Shown here: one piece after another, positions 1 to 8,508 of the stretch
Layout of the letters: each line of letters opens with the position of its first letter
How positions within the stretch are numbered: position 1 is the stretch's first letter
Notes under the pieces: generated by a model
The model's database searches: none
Seen by the model: the letters and a program-made list of their open reading frames with translations, nothing else
Told to the model about the DNA's origin: nothing
Position numbers and translations under genes: made by a program
Assembly (NCBI RefSeq): GCF_014763045.1
Contig: NZ_JACTAG010000001.1
Coordinates: forward strand, 1,240,001-1,304,000
Source: Sulfitobacter aestuariivivens
GTDB lineage: Bacteria; Pseudomonadota; Alphaproteobacteria; Rhodobacterales; Rhodobacteraceae
Length of the DNA stretch: 64,000 nt
Reading direction: 5' to 3'

Positions 1-1242
1 GTTGTGAACATTGTAGTCAGCTATGAAAACTTTGCCTTGCTGGCCACAAATCCGCAGTACAAGACCATGACATTACTACTCTTTGCGCCACTTCTGGACA
101 CGGCCATCCGGGGGATCGTGCGCCATGCAACCCCTGCCATGAAAGGGGAAGGTGCTGTGGCCGAACGCGCCTATCACTCGACCAAACGGACCTATGTACG
201 CATTGGGCGCGTGGTGGTTTTTGGCCTTGTCTTGCTGGCGATTGCCGATTTCTGGGGCATGACACCGCAGGCCATCGCCACTGCCGGGGTGGGCGCACGG
301 CTGGCCGCGGCGGTGATCGAGTTTCTGATCATTCTGTCTTTTGGCTATCTGCTTTACGAGGCGGTTTCTCTTTTCATCAACAGCAAGCTGGCGGCGGAAA
401 TGACCGCCAGCGGTTTTGATCCGGAAACGCAGGAAGTGGGCGGCGACGGCGGTGGCGCAGGCGGTTCGCGGCTGTCAACCGTGTTGCCGCTTATTCTGCT
501 GGTCTGCCGGTCAGCCATCGTGGTGATCTTTCTCTTGCTGGCGCTCGGCAATATCGGGATCGACACCACACCGCTTCTGGCGGGTGCCGGCATCGTTGGT
601 CTGGCCATCGGTTTTGGCGCTCAGAAACTGGTGTCTGACGTGGTTTCGGGTGTGTTCTTTCTGATCGACGACGCCTTTCGCACCGGCGAATATGTCGAGG
701 TTGACGGCACTATGGGGACGGTCGAAAAGATTTCAATCCGGTCGATGCAGCTGCGCCACCACAAAGGCCCCGTTCATACGATCCCCTATGGCGAGATCCC
801 CAAGATCACCAACTATTCGCGCGACTGGGTGATCATGAAACTGCGCTTTACTGTCCCCTTTGACAGTGATCCCAACCAGATCAAGAAAATCTTCAAGAAG
901 ATCGGTCAGGAGCTATTGGAAGTGCCCGAGTTTCAGGAGGATTTCCTTGCCCCGTTCAAATCACAGGGCGTGCTTGAGATCGACGATGTGGGCATGGTGA
1001 TCCGCGGTAAGTTCATGTGCAAGCCGGGCACTCAGTTCATGATCCGCAAGGAGATTTACAACCGCGTCTCAGCCGCCTTTGCCGAAGCAGGCATTGATTT
1101 CGCCCGCCGCGAGGTGCGCGTGGCGTTGCCCACAATGGAGCAGGGTCAGGAGCTGACAGAAGAAGACAAAGCAGCGATTGCTGCGGCCGCCACCCAGGCG
1201 GCGCAGGAGCAGATTGCCGATCCTGGCAAGGAGTCGCGCTGA
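1..1242 (+). CDS. mechanosensitive ion channel MscS family protein (5' partial)
   Basis: The reading frame is open to the left edge, so this is the C-terminal part of a longer gene; the GTG at position 4 is not a convincing start. About 412 residues are visible. Several hydrophobic helices come first, then the pore-lining TM3 and beta domain typical of MscS, with the stretch GLAIGFGAQKLVSDVVSG followed by a D-x-F-R-x-G-E-Y segment. A charged alpha/beta cytoplasmic vestibule and a Gln/Ala-rich tail end it. MscS channels open under membrane tension and release solutes on hypo-osmotic shock. The several helices before the pore suggest one of the larger multi-helix MscS types rather than the minimal 286-residue form. 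Family assignment is firm; the full architecture is not visible. Confidence 0.9.
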   Translation, partial: VVNIVVSYENFALLATNPQYKTMTLLLFAPLLDTAIRGIVRHATPAMKGEGAVAERAYHSTKRTYVRIGRVVVFGLVLLAIADFWGMTPQAIATAGVGARLAAAVIEFLIILSFGYLLYEAVSLFINSKLAAEMTASGFDPETQEVGGDGGGAGGSRLSTVLPLILLVCRSAIVVIFLLLALGNIGIDTTPLLAGAGIVGLAIGFGAQKLVSDVVSGVFFLIDDAFRTGEYVEVDGTMGTVEKISIRSMQLRHHKGPVHTIPYGEIPKITNYSRDWVIMKLRFTVPFDSDPNQIKKIFKKIGQELLEVPEFQEDFLAPFKSQGVLEIDDVGMVIRGKFMCKPGTQFMIRKEIYNRVSAAFAEAGIDFARREVRVALPTMEQGQELTEEDKAAIAAAATQAAQEQIADPGKESR

Positions 1243-1291
1243 AGTACGCGAAAAGGGTCTCACCAGCCTGCACTTTTCGGACGATGAATGC

Positions 1292-1317
1292 CAACGCCAC
1301 ACTCAGGGGCGGCGTTG
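1292..1317 (+). terminator. possible hairpin terminator after the MscS gene
   Basis: A 7-bp perfect stem (CAACGCC / GGCGTTG) with a 12-base loop lies 50 bases after the channel stop codon. Short T runs follow (ATTTTT, then ATTTTTG), though not immediately. Possible intrinsic terminator; the spacing to the T runs is loose. Confidence 0.35.
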
Positions 1318-1481
1318 AGAAGGACATTTTTCCAAATTTTTGTTCATTTTTTACAATATCTTGAGTTCGCTTTTCGGTACGTTCCGCAAAATTTTTTTGG
1401 AACCTTTCGAATTGAACCACCGTTCTTTTCCCAATCACCGCGACCGAAGCGGTAACTGACACCTTTTGAATGGAGTAAATC

Positions 1482-2015
1482 ATGACACGCAACTTTCTGA
1501 TGACCTCGACAACAATCGCCACACTGATCGCTGCCCCTATGGCAATGGCCTCTAACGACAGCGCGTCAGATCTGACCGGCAACTCACCAGCCATCACCGA
1601 GGGTGGCCAAGCCAATGCTGTTGGGTCCATCAGCAATGGCGACAAGGACGTGCCGCTGACACGCCAAGGTATCGGCATTGCCGAATACGACCCCACCAGC
1701 ATGTCCGTCACCACGGCCCAGTACAACGCGCTGGTGAATGCCATTGGTGGCGAGCTCACCACAACAGACGACGTGTTTCTGGGTGATATCACCGAGGTCA
1801 CATTTGACGGCCAGGGTAACCCAGAAGTGGTGGTCGATCTGATCGAAGACGTGAAAATCGACGCCGAGACATTGGTTCTGACACTGCTGCCGGAATCGAT
1901 GATGATGATCGATGGCACGCTGGTCCTCGATACCACAATCGACGAGCTGTACCTCAAGGCGCAGGATGGCTCCAAGCGTGATGACGAAACGCGCACGACC
2001 GTCATCGTGATGTAA
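1482..2015 (+). CDS. exported small protein, PRC-barrel-like
   Basis: A 177-residue protein with an N-terminal signal peptide of about 23 residues ending near AMA-S. The mature part is acidic and rich in Thr and Asp, with a central stretch (residues about 60-140) of short beta strands that resembles the PRC-barrel fold seen in small periplasmic proteins of Rhodobacterales. No enzyme motif is visible. A good ribosome site (GGAGT) precedes the ATG. The 240 bases upstream include an AT-rich stretch and probably hold its own promoter. Function unknown; the PRC-barrel suggestion rests on overall pattern only. Confidence 0.6.
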   Translation: MTRNFLMTSTTIATLIAAPMAMASNDSASDLTGNSPAITEGGQANAVGSISNGDKDVPLTRQGIGIAEYDPTSMSVTTAQYNALVNAIGGELTTTDDVFLGDITEVTFDGQGNPEVVVDLIEDVKIDAETLVLTLLPESMMMIDGTLVLDTTIDELYLKAQDGSKRDDETRTTVIVM

Positions 2016-2065
2016 CGATCCAAAGACCTGCCAGCGCTTCAACTGCGTCTCGCTGGCGACATTTT

Positions 2066-2110
2066 CGGGCGGCCCTTTGTTTTGAAGGGTCGCCTGATCT
2101 TATTTCGGCG
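2066..2110 (+). terminator. rho-independent terminator candidate
   Basis: A 10-bp stem (GGCGGCCCTT / AAGGGTCGCC, one G-T pair) with a 7-base T-rich loop sits about 50 bases after the exported-protein gene. It is followed by a T-containing tail (TGATCTTATTT). It separates that gene from purL. Confidence 0.55.
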
Positions 2111-2175
2111 CAAGCACCCTTTCCCCTCTTCCCATCCTCCTCTAAGAGATGCGCAAAAGCACTCTGGGGACTGCC

Positions 2176-4338
2176 ATGACCGAGCCTGCCATCACAGACG
2201 AATTGATTGCCGCGCATGGGTTCACGCCTGACGAATACGCCGAAGTGAACAGCATCCTGGGACGCGCGCCCAATTACACCGAGATGGGCATCTTTTCCGC
2301 CATGTGGAACGAGCATTGTTCCTACAAATCATCAAAAAAGTGGCTGCGGACGCTGCCAACCGAAGGCCCTCAAGTGATCTGCGGCCCCGGAGAAAACGCC
2401 GGTGTTGTGGATATCGGCGATGGTCAGGCGCTGGTCTTCAAGATGGAAAGCCACAATCACCCCTCCTACATTGAACCCTATCAAGGGGCGGCCACGGGCG
2501 TTGGCGGCATCCTGCGCGATGTCTTCACCATGGGCGCGCGGCCCATTGCGTCGATGAACGCTTTGTCCTTTGGCCGCCCAGAGCATCCCAAGACGCGCCA
2601 GCTGGTCCACGGAGTTGTGGCGGGCGTGGGTGGCTACGGCAATTGCTTTGGCGTGCCTTGTGCGGGCGGCGAAGTACGCTTTGACGCGGCCTATGATGGC
2701 AATTGTCTGGTGAACGCATTTGCGGCGGGCCTCGCTGATGCGGACAAGATCTTTTATTCGGCGGCGTCCGGCGTGGGCATGCCAGTGGTCTATCTGGGCG
2801 CCAAGACCGGCCGCGACGGTGTCGGCGGGGCGACCATGGCGTCGGCCGAATTCGACGACACCATTGAGGAAAAGCGGCCCACGGTGCAGGTGGGCGACCC
2901 CTTCACCGAAAAGCGCCTGATGGAGGCCACGCTTGAGTTGATGGGTACCGGTGCTGTCATCTCCATTCAGGACATGGGGGCGGCAGGCCTCACCTGTTCG
3001 GCGGTGGAAATGGGCGACAAGGGCGGGCTTGGCGTCAAGCTCACCCTTGAGGATGTGCCACAGCGCGAAGAGAACATGACCGCCTACGAGATGATGCTTT
3101 CCGAGTCTCAGGAACGCATGCTGATGGTCCTCAAGCCCGAGCTTGAGGCAGAGGCGCGTGCGGTGTTCGAGAAATGGGATCTCGATTTTGCCATCGTGGG
3201 CGAGACCATTGCCGAGGACCGGTTTCTGATCCTGCACCATGGGGAGGTCAAGGCAGATCTGCCGCTGAGCAAGCTTGCCTCGACCGCGCCGGAATATGAC
3301 CGACCCTGGGAGGAAACCCCGCCAGCTGCGCCGTTGGATCTGTCCTTTCAGATCGATCCGATCGAGGGCCTGAAAGGGCTGATCGGCGACCCGAATTATG
3401 CCCACAAAGGCTGGGTTTTCGAACAATACGATACGATGGTCATGGGGGATACGAACCGCACCCCGGGTCTGGGCGCAGGCATCATGCGGGTGCACGGCAC
3501 GGACAAGGCCATCGCATTTACCTCTGACGTGACACCGAGATATGTCAAAGCCAACCCGTTCGAGGGCGGCAAACAGGCGGTTGCAGAGGCGTATCGCAAC
3601 CTGACCGCCGTGGGGGCCAAGCCGCTGGCGACAACGGATAACATGAACTTTGGGAACCCTGAAAAGCCAGCAATCATGGGCCAGTTCGTTGGGGCCATCA
3701 AAGGCATCGGCGCAGCGGTCTCGGCCCTCAATATGCCGATCGTGTCTGGCAATGTCTCGCTTTACAATGAAACCGACGGGACGGCGATCCTGCCAACACC
3801 GACCATCGGTGCGGTGGGGCTGATTGACCACCCCGCGCACATTATCGGGGACGCGGTGCGTGAGGGTCATGTCGCCCTTGTTGTCGGCCACACCACGGGC
3901 CATCTGGGCCAGTCTGCGCTTTTGGCGCAGGTCCGCCCTGATGATGCTCAAGGCGATGCGCCTCACGTTGATCTGGAGGCGGAAAAAGCCCACGGCGATT
4001 TCATCCGCGCCAACCGCTCCAGTATCGCGGCCTGTACTGACCTGAGCGACGGCGGCCTTGCGCTTGCGGCGTTCGAACTGGCGGAAAAGTCGGGCCTTGG
4101 CGTCACACTTGATACGGAAGACACGGCCCGGCTGTTTGGCGAGGATCAGGCGCGGTACCTGATTGGCTGTTCGGCTGAACAGGCTGAAGAGCTACGCGCT
4201 GCCGCCCGGGTTGCTGACGTCCACGTCGAAATCGCTGGCAGCTTCGGCGGCGACACCGTCACCTTTGGCAGCGCGAGCGCGCCACTGGCGGACCTGAGCG
4301 CCATCTATCGGTCAACCTTCGCCGACACCTTCGCCTGA
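2176..4338 (+). CDS. purL: phosphoribosylformylglycinamidine synthase subunit PurL
   Basis: A 720-residue small-type PurL, which with PurS and PurQ converts FGAR to FGAM using ATP and glutamine-derived ammonia in purine synthesis. The active-site histidine lies in [10 protein letters not shown] (His47), and the ATP/Mg-binding run [25 protein letters not shown] sequence starts near residue 92. Two AIRS-like halves are present, the second with [10 protein letters not shown] and the DLSDGG signature near the C-terminus. I chose ATG 2176 because GGGGA sits five bases upstream; an in-frame ATG at 2149 would add nine residues and lacks a site. No purS or purQ is visible nearby. Confidence 0.97.
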   Translation: MTEPAITDELIAAHGFTPDEYAEVNSILGRAPNYTEMGIFSAMWNEHCSYKSSKKWLRTLPTEGPQVICGPGENAGVVDIGDGQALVFKMESHNHPSYIEPYQGAATGVGGILRDVFTMGARPIASMNALSFGRPEHPKTRQLVHGVVAGVGGYGNCFGVPCAGGEVRFDAAYDGNCLVNAFAAGLADADKIFYSAASGVGMPVVYLGAKTGRDGVGGATMASAEFDDTIEEKRPTVQVGDPFTEKRLMEATLELMGTGAVISIQDMGAAGLTCSAVEMGDKGGLGVKLTLEDVPQREENMTAYEMMLSESQERMLMVLKPELEAEARAVFEKWDLDFAIVGETIAEDRFLILHHGEVKADLPLSKLASTAPEYDRPWEETPPAAPLDLSFQIDPIEGLKGLIGDPNYAHKGWVFEQYDTMVMGDTNRTPGLGAGIMRVHGTDKAIAFTSDVTPRYVKANPFEGGKQAVAEAYRNLTAVGAKPLATTDNMNFGNPEKPAIMGQFVGAIKGIGAAVSALNMPIVSGNVSLYNETDGTAILPTPTIGAVGLIDHPAHIIGDAVREGHVALVVGHTTGHLGQSALLAQVRPDDAQGDAPHVDLEAEKAHGDFIRANRSSIAACTDLSDGGLALAAFELAEKSGLGVTLDTEDTARLFGEDQARYLIGCSAEQAEELRAAARVADVHVEIAGSFGGDTVTFGSASAPLADLSAIYRSTFADTFA

Positions 4339-4394
4339 ACCTTTGTTTTGGTCGGCTCACAGCGCTGATCCAGGCGGTAGTGCGGCGAAGATGC

Positions 4395-5651
4395 TCAGTT
4401 TTCCAGCGACGCGATCAGGCGGACTTTTTCCCCCTGATCATCACCACGTGAAATCACTGCGGCCAGTTCTTCCAGTGATGCAATCGAATGACCGGCCCGA
4501 AAGCTGTCCACATGGGGCAGCATTGCGCGAATGCCTTCCGCCTTGGCCGCAAACCCATCCCAGCGCAGCAGCGGGTTCAGCCAGATCAGCCGACGGGCCG
4601 TAAGGTTCAGGCGTTGCATCTGTCGGGTCAGGTTGTCCACTGCGCCGCGATCCAGACCATCAGTGATCAGGAGGACAACCGCACCCTGCCCCATCACCCG
4701 GCGGGACCAGTTGCGGTTGAAGCTCTCCAGACAATCGCCAATACGCGTCCCGCCTTCCCAATCTTGTGCCTCGGCGCCTGCAGCAGTCAGGGCGGCATCC
4801 ACATCGCGGGTGGCAAGGTGGCGGGTGATATTGGTCAGCCGGGTGCCAAAGGTAAAGGCATGGACCTGCGCCCACCCTGCCCCTCTGGCATTTGACACCG
4901 CGTGCAGGAAATGGAGGACCACGCGGCTGTATTGGCTCATTGATCCGGAGATGTCGCATAGAACCACCAGATTTGGATACCGCAGACGGGGTTTCTTGAA
5001 CGAAAGCGTCTGCATCTCGCCTCCTTTGCGCAGGGCTGCGCGCAGGCTGCGGGCCGCATCAATCCTGCCATGTGCTGCAGCTTGCGTCCGGCGGGACGGC
5101 AACGGCTTTACCGGCAAGGTCAGCTTGGCCAGCATGCGCTTGGCCTGGGCCATTTCCTCAAGGTTCATCTGTTCGAAATCCAGCGTTTTCAGACGCTCTT
5201 TCGATGACATGGTAAAGCTCGCGTCTACCTCGATCACCGCGTCCTCTTCCTCTGGCGGGGGGGTGTCTATGTCCGGCGCTTCTGCGCCGTCCAGCAGTGC
5301 TTCGGCGGCGCGTTTTTCGGCGGCTTGTGCAGGTCGATCCTCTTGCACGCCGCGGATTGCGGGCAGCATCGCCGCCATCATGTGTTCCAGGTAGCGGGGA
5401 TCGCGCCAATAGAGCCTGAAGATCTGGGCAAAGACGCGCCGGTGTTCGGGACGGTTTACGAAACACGCATGCAGCGCCCAATAAAAATCGCGCTTGTTGC
5501 TGAAGCCCGCAGCCTCGATCGCGCGAATGGCATCAATCACCCGGCCCGGCCCGATGGGCAGCCCGGCACGGCGCAGCGCGCGCGCGAAATGCGTGATGTT
5601 CGCCGACAGCTTGGGATCGTCCGGCAATTGCAGCGGAAGGTGTTCTGCCAT
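4395..5651 (-). CDS. VWA domain-containing CoxE-like protein
   Basis: A 418-residue cytoplasmic protein with a CoxE-type N-terminal domain, an acidic Pro/Glu-rich linker at about 125-145 and a C-terminal von Willebrand A domain. The metal-site motif DISGSMS is at residues 233-239, with a supporting Thr/Asp segment (GGTRIGDCLESF) and DGLDRG further on. CoxE proteins work with MoxR-type AAA ATPases to mature or activate metalloenzymes. The MoxR partner is directly upstream on the same strand, 59 bases away. No carbon monoxide dehydrogenase genes are in the window, so the client is unknown. Confidence 0.85.
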   Translation of the reverse strand: MAEHLPLQLPDDPKLSANITHFARALRRAGLPIGPGRVIDAIRAIEAAGFSNKRDFYWALHACFVNRPEHRRVFAQIFRLYWRDPRYLEHMMAAMLPAIRGVQEDRPAQAAEKRAAEALLDGAEAPDIDTPPPEEEDAVIEVDASFTMSSKERLKTLDFEQMNLEEMAQAKRMLAKLTLPVKPLPSRRTQAAAHGRIDAARSLRAALRKGGEMQTLSFKKPRLRYPNLVVLCDISGSMSQYSRVVLHFLHAVSNARGAGWAQVHAFTFGTRLTNITRHLATRDVDAALTAAGAEAQDWEGGTRIGDCLESFNRNWSRRVMGQGAVVLLITDGLDRGAVDNLTRQMQRLNLTARRLIWLNPLLRWDGFAAKAEGIRAMLPHVDSFRAGHSIASLEELAAVISRGDDQGEKVRLIASLEN

Positions 5652-5661
5652 TCAGGTCCGA

Positions 5662-5709
5662 TTGGGGGCCAGCCCCCAAACCCCCGGGATATTTTCAGCC
5701 AGAAGATAA
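5662..5709. repeat. intergenic hairpin plus CCCCCGGGATATTTT motif
   Basis: Between the MoxR and CoxE-like genes lies a perfect 7-bp hairpin (TTGGGGG, loop CCAG, CCCCCAA, 5662-5679). An A-rich segment with CCCCCGGGATATTTT and AGAAGATAAA follows. This pattern (G-run hairpin, GGRTATTT, AAGATGAA-like end) recurs, from memory, between genes in Rhodobacterales genomes. Related shorter copies occur at 31805, 38369 and 52343. Confidence 0.5.
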
Positions 5710-5710
5710 A

Positions 5711-6616
5711 TCATGCTGGTTCCAGCGTTGCGCGGGCCTGATCGAGGATGCGTTTGGCTTCTGAGCCCTGAAGCTTTGCAATATCGTCCTGATACTTCAG
5801 GATCGCGCCCATCGTGTCGGCGATGACCTCGGGGCTTAGGGTGATCATATCAAGTGCCAGCAGGCACTTGGCCCAGTCGATGGTTTCCGCCACGCCGGGC
5901 TTTTTGAAAAGGTCTTCGGTTCTGAGGTGTTGGACAAAGGCCACGACCTCGCGGCTGAGGGCTTCGGCAGCCTCGGGAACCTGAGCGGAGAGGATCTCCA
6001 TTTCGCGGGTGAAATCGGGGTAGTCGACCCAATGATAGAGGCAGCGGCGTTTGAGCGCGTCATGGACTTCGCGCGTGCGATTGGAGGTCAGGATTACGAT
6101 CGGGGGTTCCGGCGCTTTGATCGTCCCCATTTCAGGAATTGTAACCTGAAAATCGCTGAGCGCTTCGAGCAGGAAGGCCTCGAACGGGGCATCAGTGCGA
6201 TCCAATTCATCAATCAGCAAGATCGGCGCACCGCGTGGGTCTGGCCGCATGGCCTCCAGCAGCGGGCGTTCGATAAGAAATCTGTCACTGAAGAGGTCCG
6301 CCGTGAGCTCATCTGTGGAGGCGCCCGAGGCCTCTGCGGCGCGAATGGCTACCATTTGGGCCGCAAAGTTCCACTCGTAAACCGCTGAGGCCGCGTCAAG
6401 ACCTTCGTAGCATTGCAGCCGGATCAGCTTGCGGTCCAGACCGGTGGCCAAGGCCTTGGCGATCTCTGTTTTGCCCACACCCGCTTCACCTTCAAGAAAC
6501 AGGGGACGCCCAAGCTTGAGACTGAGAAAAACCACCGTCGCCAGATCGCGGCCGCAGACATACCCCTGTTTGCCCAACATGGACTGGACGGCGTCGATAG
6601 TGGACAGATCTGGCAT
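5711..6616 (-). CDS. MoxR family AAA ATPase
   Basis: A 301-residue AAA+ protein of the MoxR family. The Walker A motif GEAGVGKT is at residues 43-50, Walker B appears as LLIDELDRTD, and a sensor segment LTSNRTREVHDALKRRCLYHW follows with the arginine finger region. MoxR ATPases act as chaperones that insert metals or remodel client complexes together with a VWA-domain partner; the next gene on this strand encodes such a partner, so the two probably work as a pair. A short leader precedes it and nothing in the upstream 200 bases is recognisable as an operator. Confidence 0.9.
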   Translation of the reverse strand: MPDLSTIDAVQSMLGKQGYVCGRDLATVVFLSLKLGRPLFLEGEAGVGKTEIAKALATGLDRKLIRLQCYEGLDAASAVYEWNFAAQMVAIRAAEASGASTDELTADLFSDRFLIERPLLEAMRPDPRGAPILLIDELDRTDAPFEAFLLEALSDFQVTIPEMGTIKAPEPPIVILTSNRTREVHDALKRRCLYHWVDYPDFTREMEILSAQVPEAAEALSREVVAFVQHLRTEDLFKKPGVAETIDWAKCLLALDMITLSPEVIADTMGAILKYQDDIAKLQGSEAKRILDQARATLEPA

Positions 6617-6850
6617 GATGGCTCCCTTTGATGCCCTGCAAGAGGTGCATCTTGTCCGCCCGGGGTCAAGTCATCGCCATGGCCGAATTGTCACGTGTGC
6701 CGTGGGCCAAAGGGGGCAAGATTGACGGGATTCATGCTGCCGGGCATAGTCTTAACGAATAAATATAAGGTTCGGCGCATCCTGCGTGAGGGCCAGAGGC
6801 GGACATGAGACAGAAAATAGAAACCCTCCAACCGGATGTGGCGTGCTGAA

Positions 6851-7870
6851 ATGCGCATCACGGCTGTCACCTGCGTAAAGAATGAAGGGCCGTTCTTGCT
6901 GGAATGGATCGCCTTTCACCGCGTGATCGGGGTCACAGATTTTCTTTTTTACTCAAACGATTGTACGGATGCGACCGATTTGCTGCTGGACCAGTTGGCA
7001 GCGCATGGGATCGTCGCGCATCTGCCCAATCCGGCAACCAACCGTAATTACCAGATGCAGGCCCTGAAAAAGGCGCGGCGGCACCCACTGATCCGGAAAG
7101 CTGATTGGGTCTGGGTCGCGGATGTGGACGAGTTTCTCAATATTCATGTAGGCGATCATACAATCCCGGCGCTGATCGAGGCTTGCGGCGATCCTCAGGC
7201 CATATCCGTGACATTTCAGTTCATGGCCAACAATGGGATTGATGCCTTTGAGGACATGCCGGTGATCACGCAGTTTTTGCACAGCCATAACCCCGATATC
7301 TGGGGGGCGGACATAGCGATAGAGGTCAAGTCGCTGGTACAAAAAGGTTTTCCGCTGGATTACTTTGGCGCGCATCGCCCGTTTCATGACGACAGCATGG
7401 CGCAGCCCAGATGGACCGATGGCGCTGGCAGGCCGGTACCGGCGGTTTTTCGTAAGGCCGCGAACAAGCGCCGGATCCGCGCTTTTCCTGCCAAGGGTGC
7501 CCGCCGTTTTGCGACCCTGAACCACTATGCGCTGCGATCTTTGGACAGCTACCTCGTCAAGAATGACCGGGGCGACGTGAACCGCGAGCACCGCACCTTT
7601 GACGATACGTACTGGCGCGAACGCAATGACGCGGCGCATTTTGACGACAGCATCCTGCGTTACGAGGCCCCTTTGCGCCAAGAGATGGACCGGCTGAAGG
7701 CGCTGGACGGCGTGGACGCCTTGCACGCACAGGCGGTGCGGCTTCATCGTGCCAGGCGGGATGAGTTGCTGGCACAAGAGAGCTATTGCCAGATGCAAGA
7801 TCAGCTACGATCTGCCCCCCCTTTTGCCGCTGCTGAAACGGCCATTCGCGCTGAACTGGGGATGGCATGA
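6851..7870 (+). CDS. glycosyltransferase family 2 (Glyco_tranf_2_4 type)
   Basis: A 339-residue cytoplasmic glycosyltransferase of the Glyco_tranf_2_4 type. The N-terminal signature CVKNEGPFLLEW begins at residue 8, SNDCTDATD marks the nucleotide-sugar pocket, and the metal-binding DVDEF is at residues 91-95. An in-frame ATG at 6836 would add five residues; MRITAV at 6851 matches the start of the sister proteins better. It is the first gene of a five-gene operon and overlaps the next gene by four bases. Donor and acceptor sugars cannot be told from sequence. Its close relatives in the window are at 8505 (C-terminal half), 11566 and 46441. Confidence 0.88.
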   Translation: MRITAVTCVKNEGPFLLEWIAFHRVIGVTDFLFYSNDCTDATDLLLDQLAAHGIVAHLPNPATNRNYQMQALKKARRHPLIRKADWVWVADVDEFLNIHVGDHTIPALIEACGDPQAISVTFQFMANNGIDAFEDMPVITQFLHSHNPDIWGADIAIEVKSLVQKGFPLDYFGAHRPFHDDSMAQPRWTDGAGRPVPAVFRKAANKRRIRAFPAKGARRFATLNHYALRSLDSYLVKNDRGDVNREHRTFDDTYWRERNDAAHFDDSILRYEAPLRQEMDRLKALDGVDALHAQAVRLHRARRDELLAQESYCQMQDQLRSAPPFAAAETAIRAELGMA

Positions 7871-8508
7871 CGCGACTGCGCATTGTCAATCTGGCCTTAC
7901 CCAAAACCGGAACCACAACGCTGACGGATGCTTTGCGTAAAGCCGGGCTGCGTGTGGCAGACTGGAAAATCAGGCCCGGCCAAAGTACACGAACTGACAT
8001 TCCGCGCATGCATGTGGGCAAAGTCATGTATGAGGATTATTTTGCCTCTGGTAACCCATTGGCGCGGCTTGACGAATTTGATGTCATCAATGAGATGTCA
8101 GCGGTGCGCGAGGATCGCTCGTTCTGGCCGCAGACGGACCTTGCGTTGCTGAAGGCCATCGAACGGCACTATCCGGGCGTAAAGTTCGTGCTGACCACGC
8201 GGGATCCGGAAAAGACGGCCAATTCGATGATGCGGTGGAATAATCTGGGCAAGCGACGGCTGCCGCAGGCGGATGTTCCGGGCTTGCCGCGGGGGTTTGG
8301 GCGAAGCGAAGCCGAACTGACACGCTGGATTGAGGGGCATTTTCTTTTTTGCAGGCGCCTCTTCGGCAGTGCGGATAATTTTCTGGAGTACGATATCGAA
8401 GACGCGGACGCGCCCGAGCGGCTGGCGCGCTACCTTGGTGTTGACTTGCCGTGGTGGGGCCAAAGCAATGTGGGCAAGACCCCACAAGCGGACCGGATAG
8501 GCGAATGA
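7867..8508 (+). CDS. sulfotransferase family protein
   Basis: A 213-residue P-loop sulfotransferase-like protein. The PAPS-binding loop LPKTGTTTL (residues 11-19) is intact. The second PAPS contact region is visible as TRDPEKTANSMMRW at 111-124, and the fold ends with a short C-terminal helix region. Such enzymes move a sulfuryl group from PAPS to a hydroxyl or amine of a sugar or small molecule. It starts within the stop codon of the preceding glycosyltransferase and its own stop overlaps the next start, so the three are translationally coupled. The likely role is sulfation of the glycan made by the neighbouring enzymes; the substrate is unknown. Confidence 0.82.
   Translation: MTRLRIVNLALPKTGTTTLTDALRKAGLRVADWKIRPGQSTRTDIPRMHVGKVMYEDYFASGNPLARLDEFDVINEMSAVREDRSFWPQTDLALLKAIERHYPGVKFVLTTRDPEKTANSMMRWNNLGKRRLPQADVPGLPRGFGRSEAELTRWIEGHFLFCRRLFGSADNFLEYDIEDADAPERLARYLGVDLPWWGQSNVGKTPQADRIGE

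Noticed and set aside
1320..1480. Small RNA in the AT-rich gap before the exported protein gene
   Set aside because: T-rich runs are present but no convincing promoter-terminator pair or conserved structure could be read by eye.
2332..3993. 553-codon open frame on the minus strand inside purL
   Set aside because: Exact antisense shadow of a clear PurL; composition is Arg/His-rich without motifs. High GC gives long antisense frames.
4395..6616. CobS/CobT cobalt chelatase pair
   Set aside because: MoxR plus CoxE-type VWA order and lengths fit the Cox/MoxR pair; no cobalamin genes nearby.
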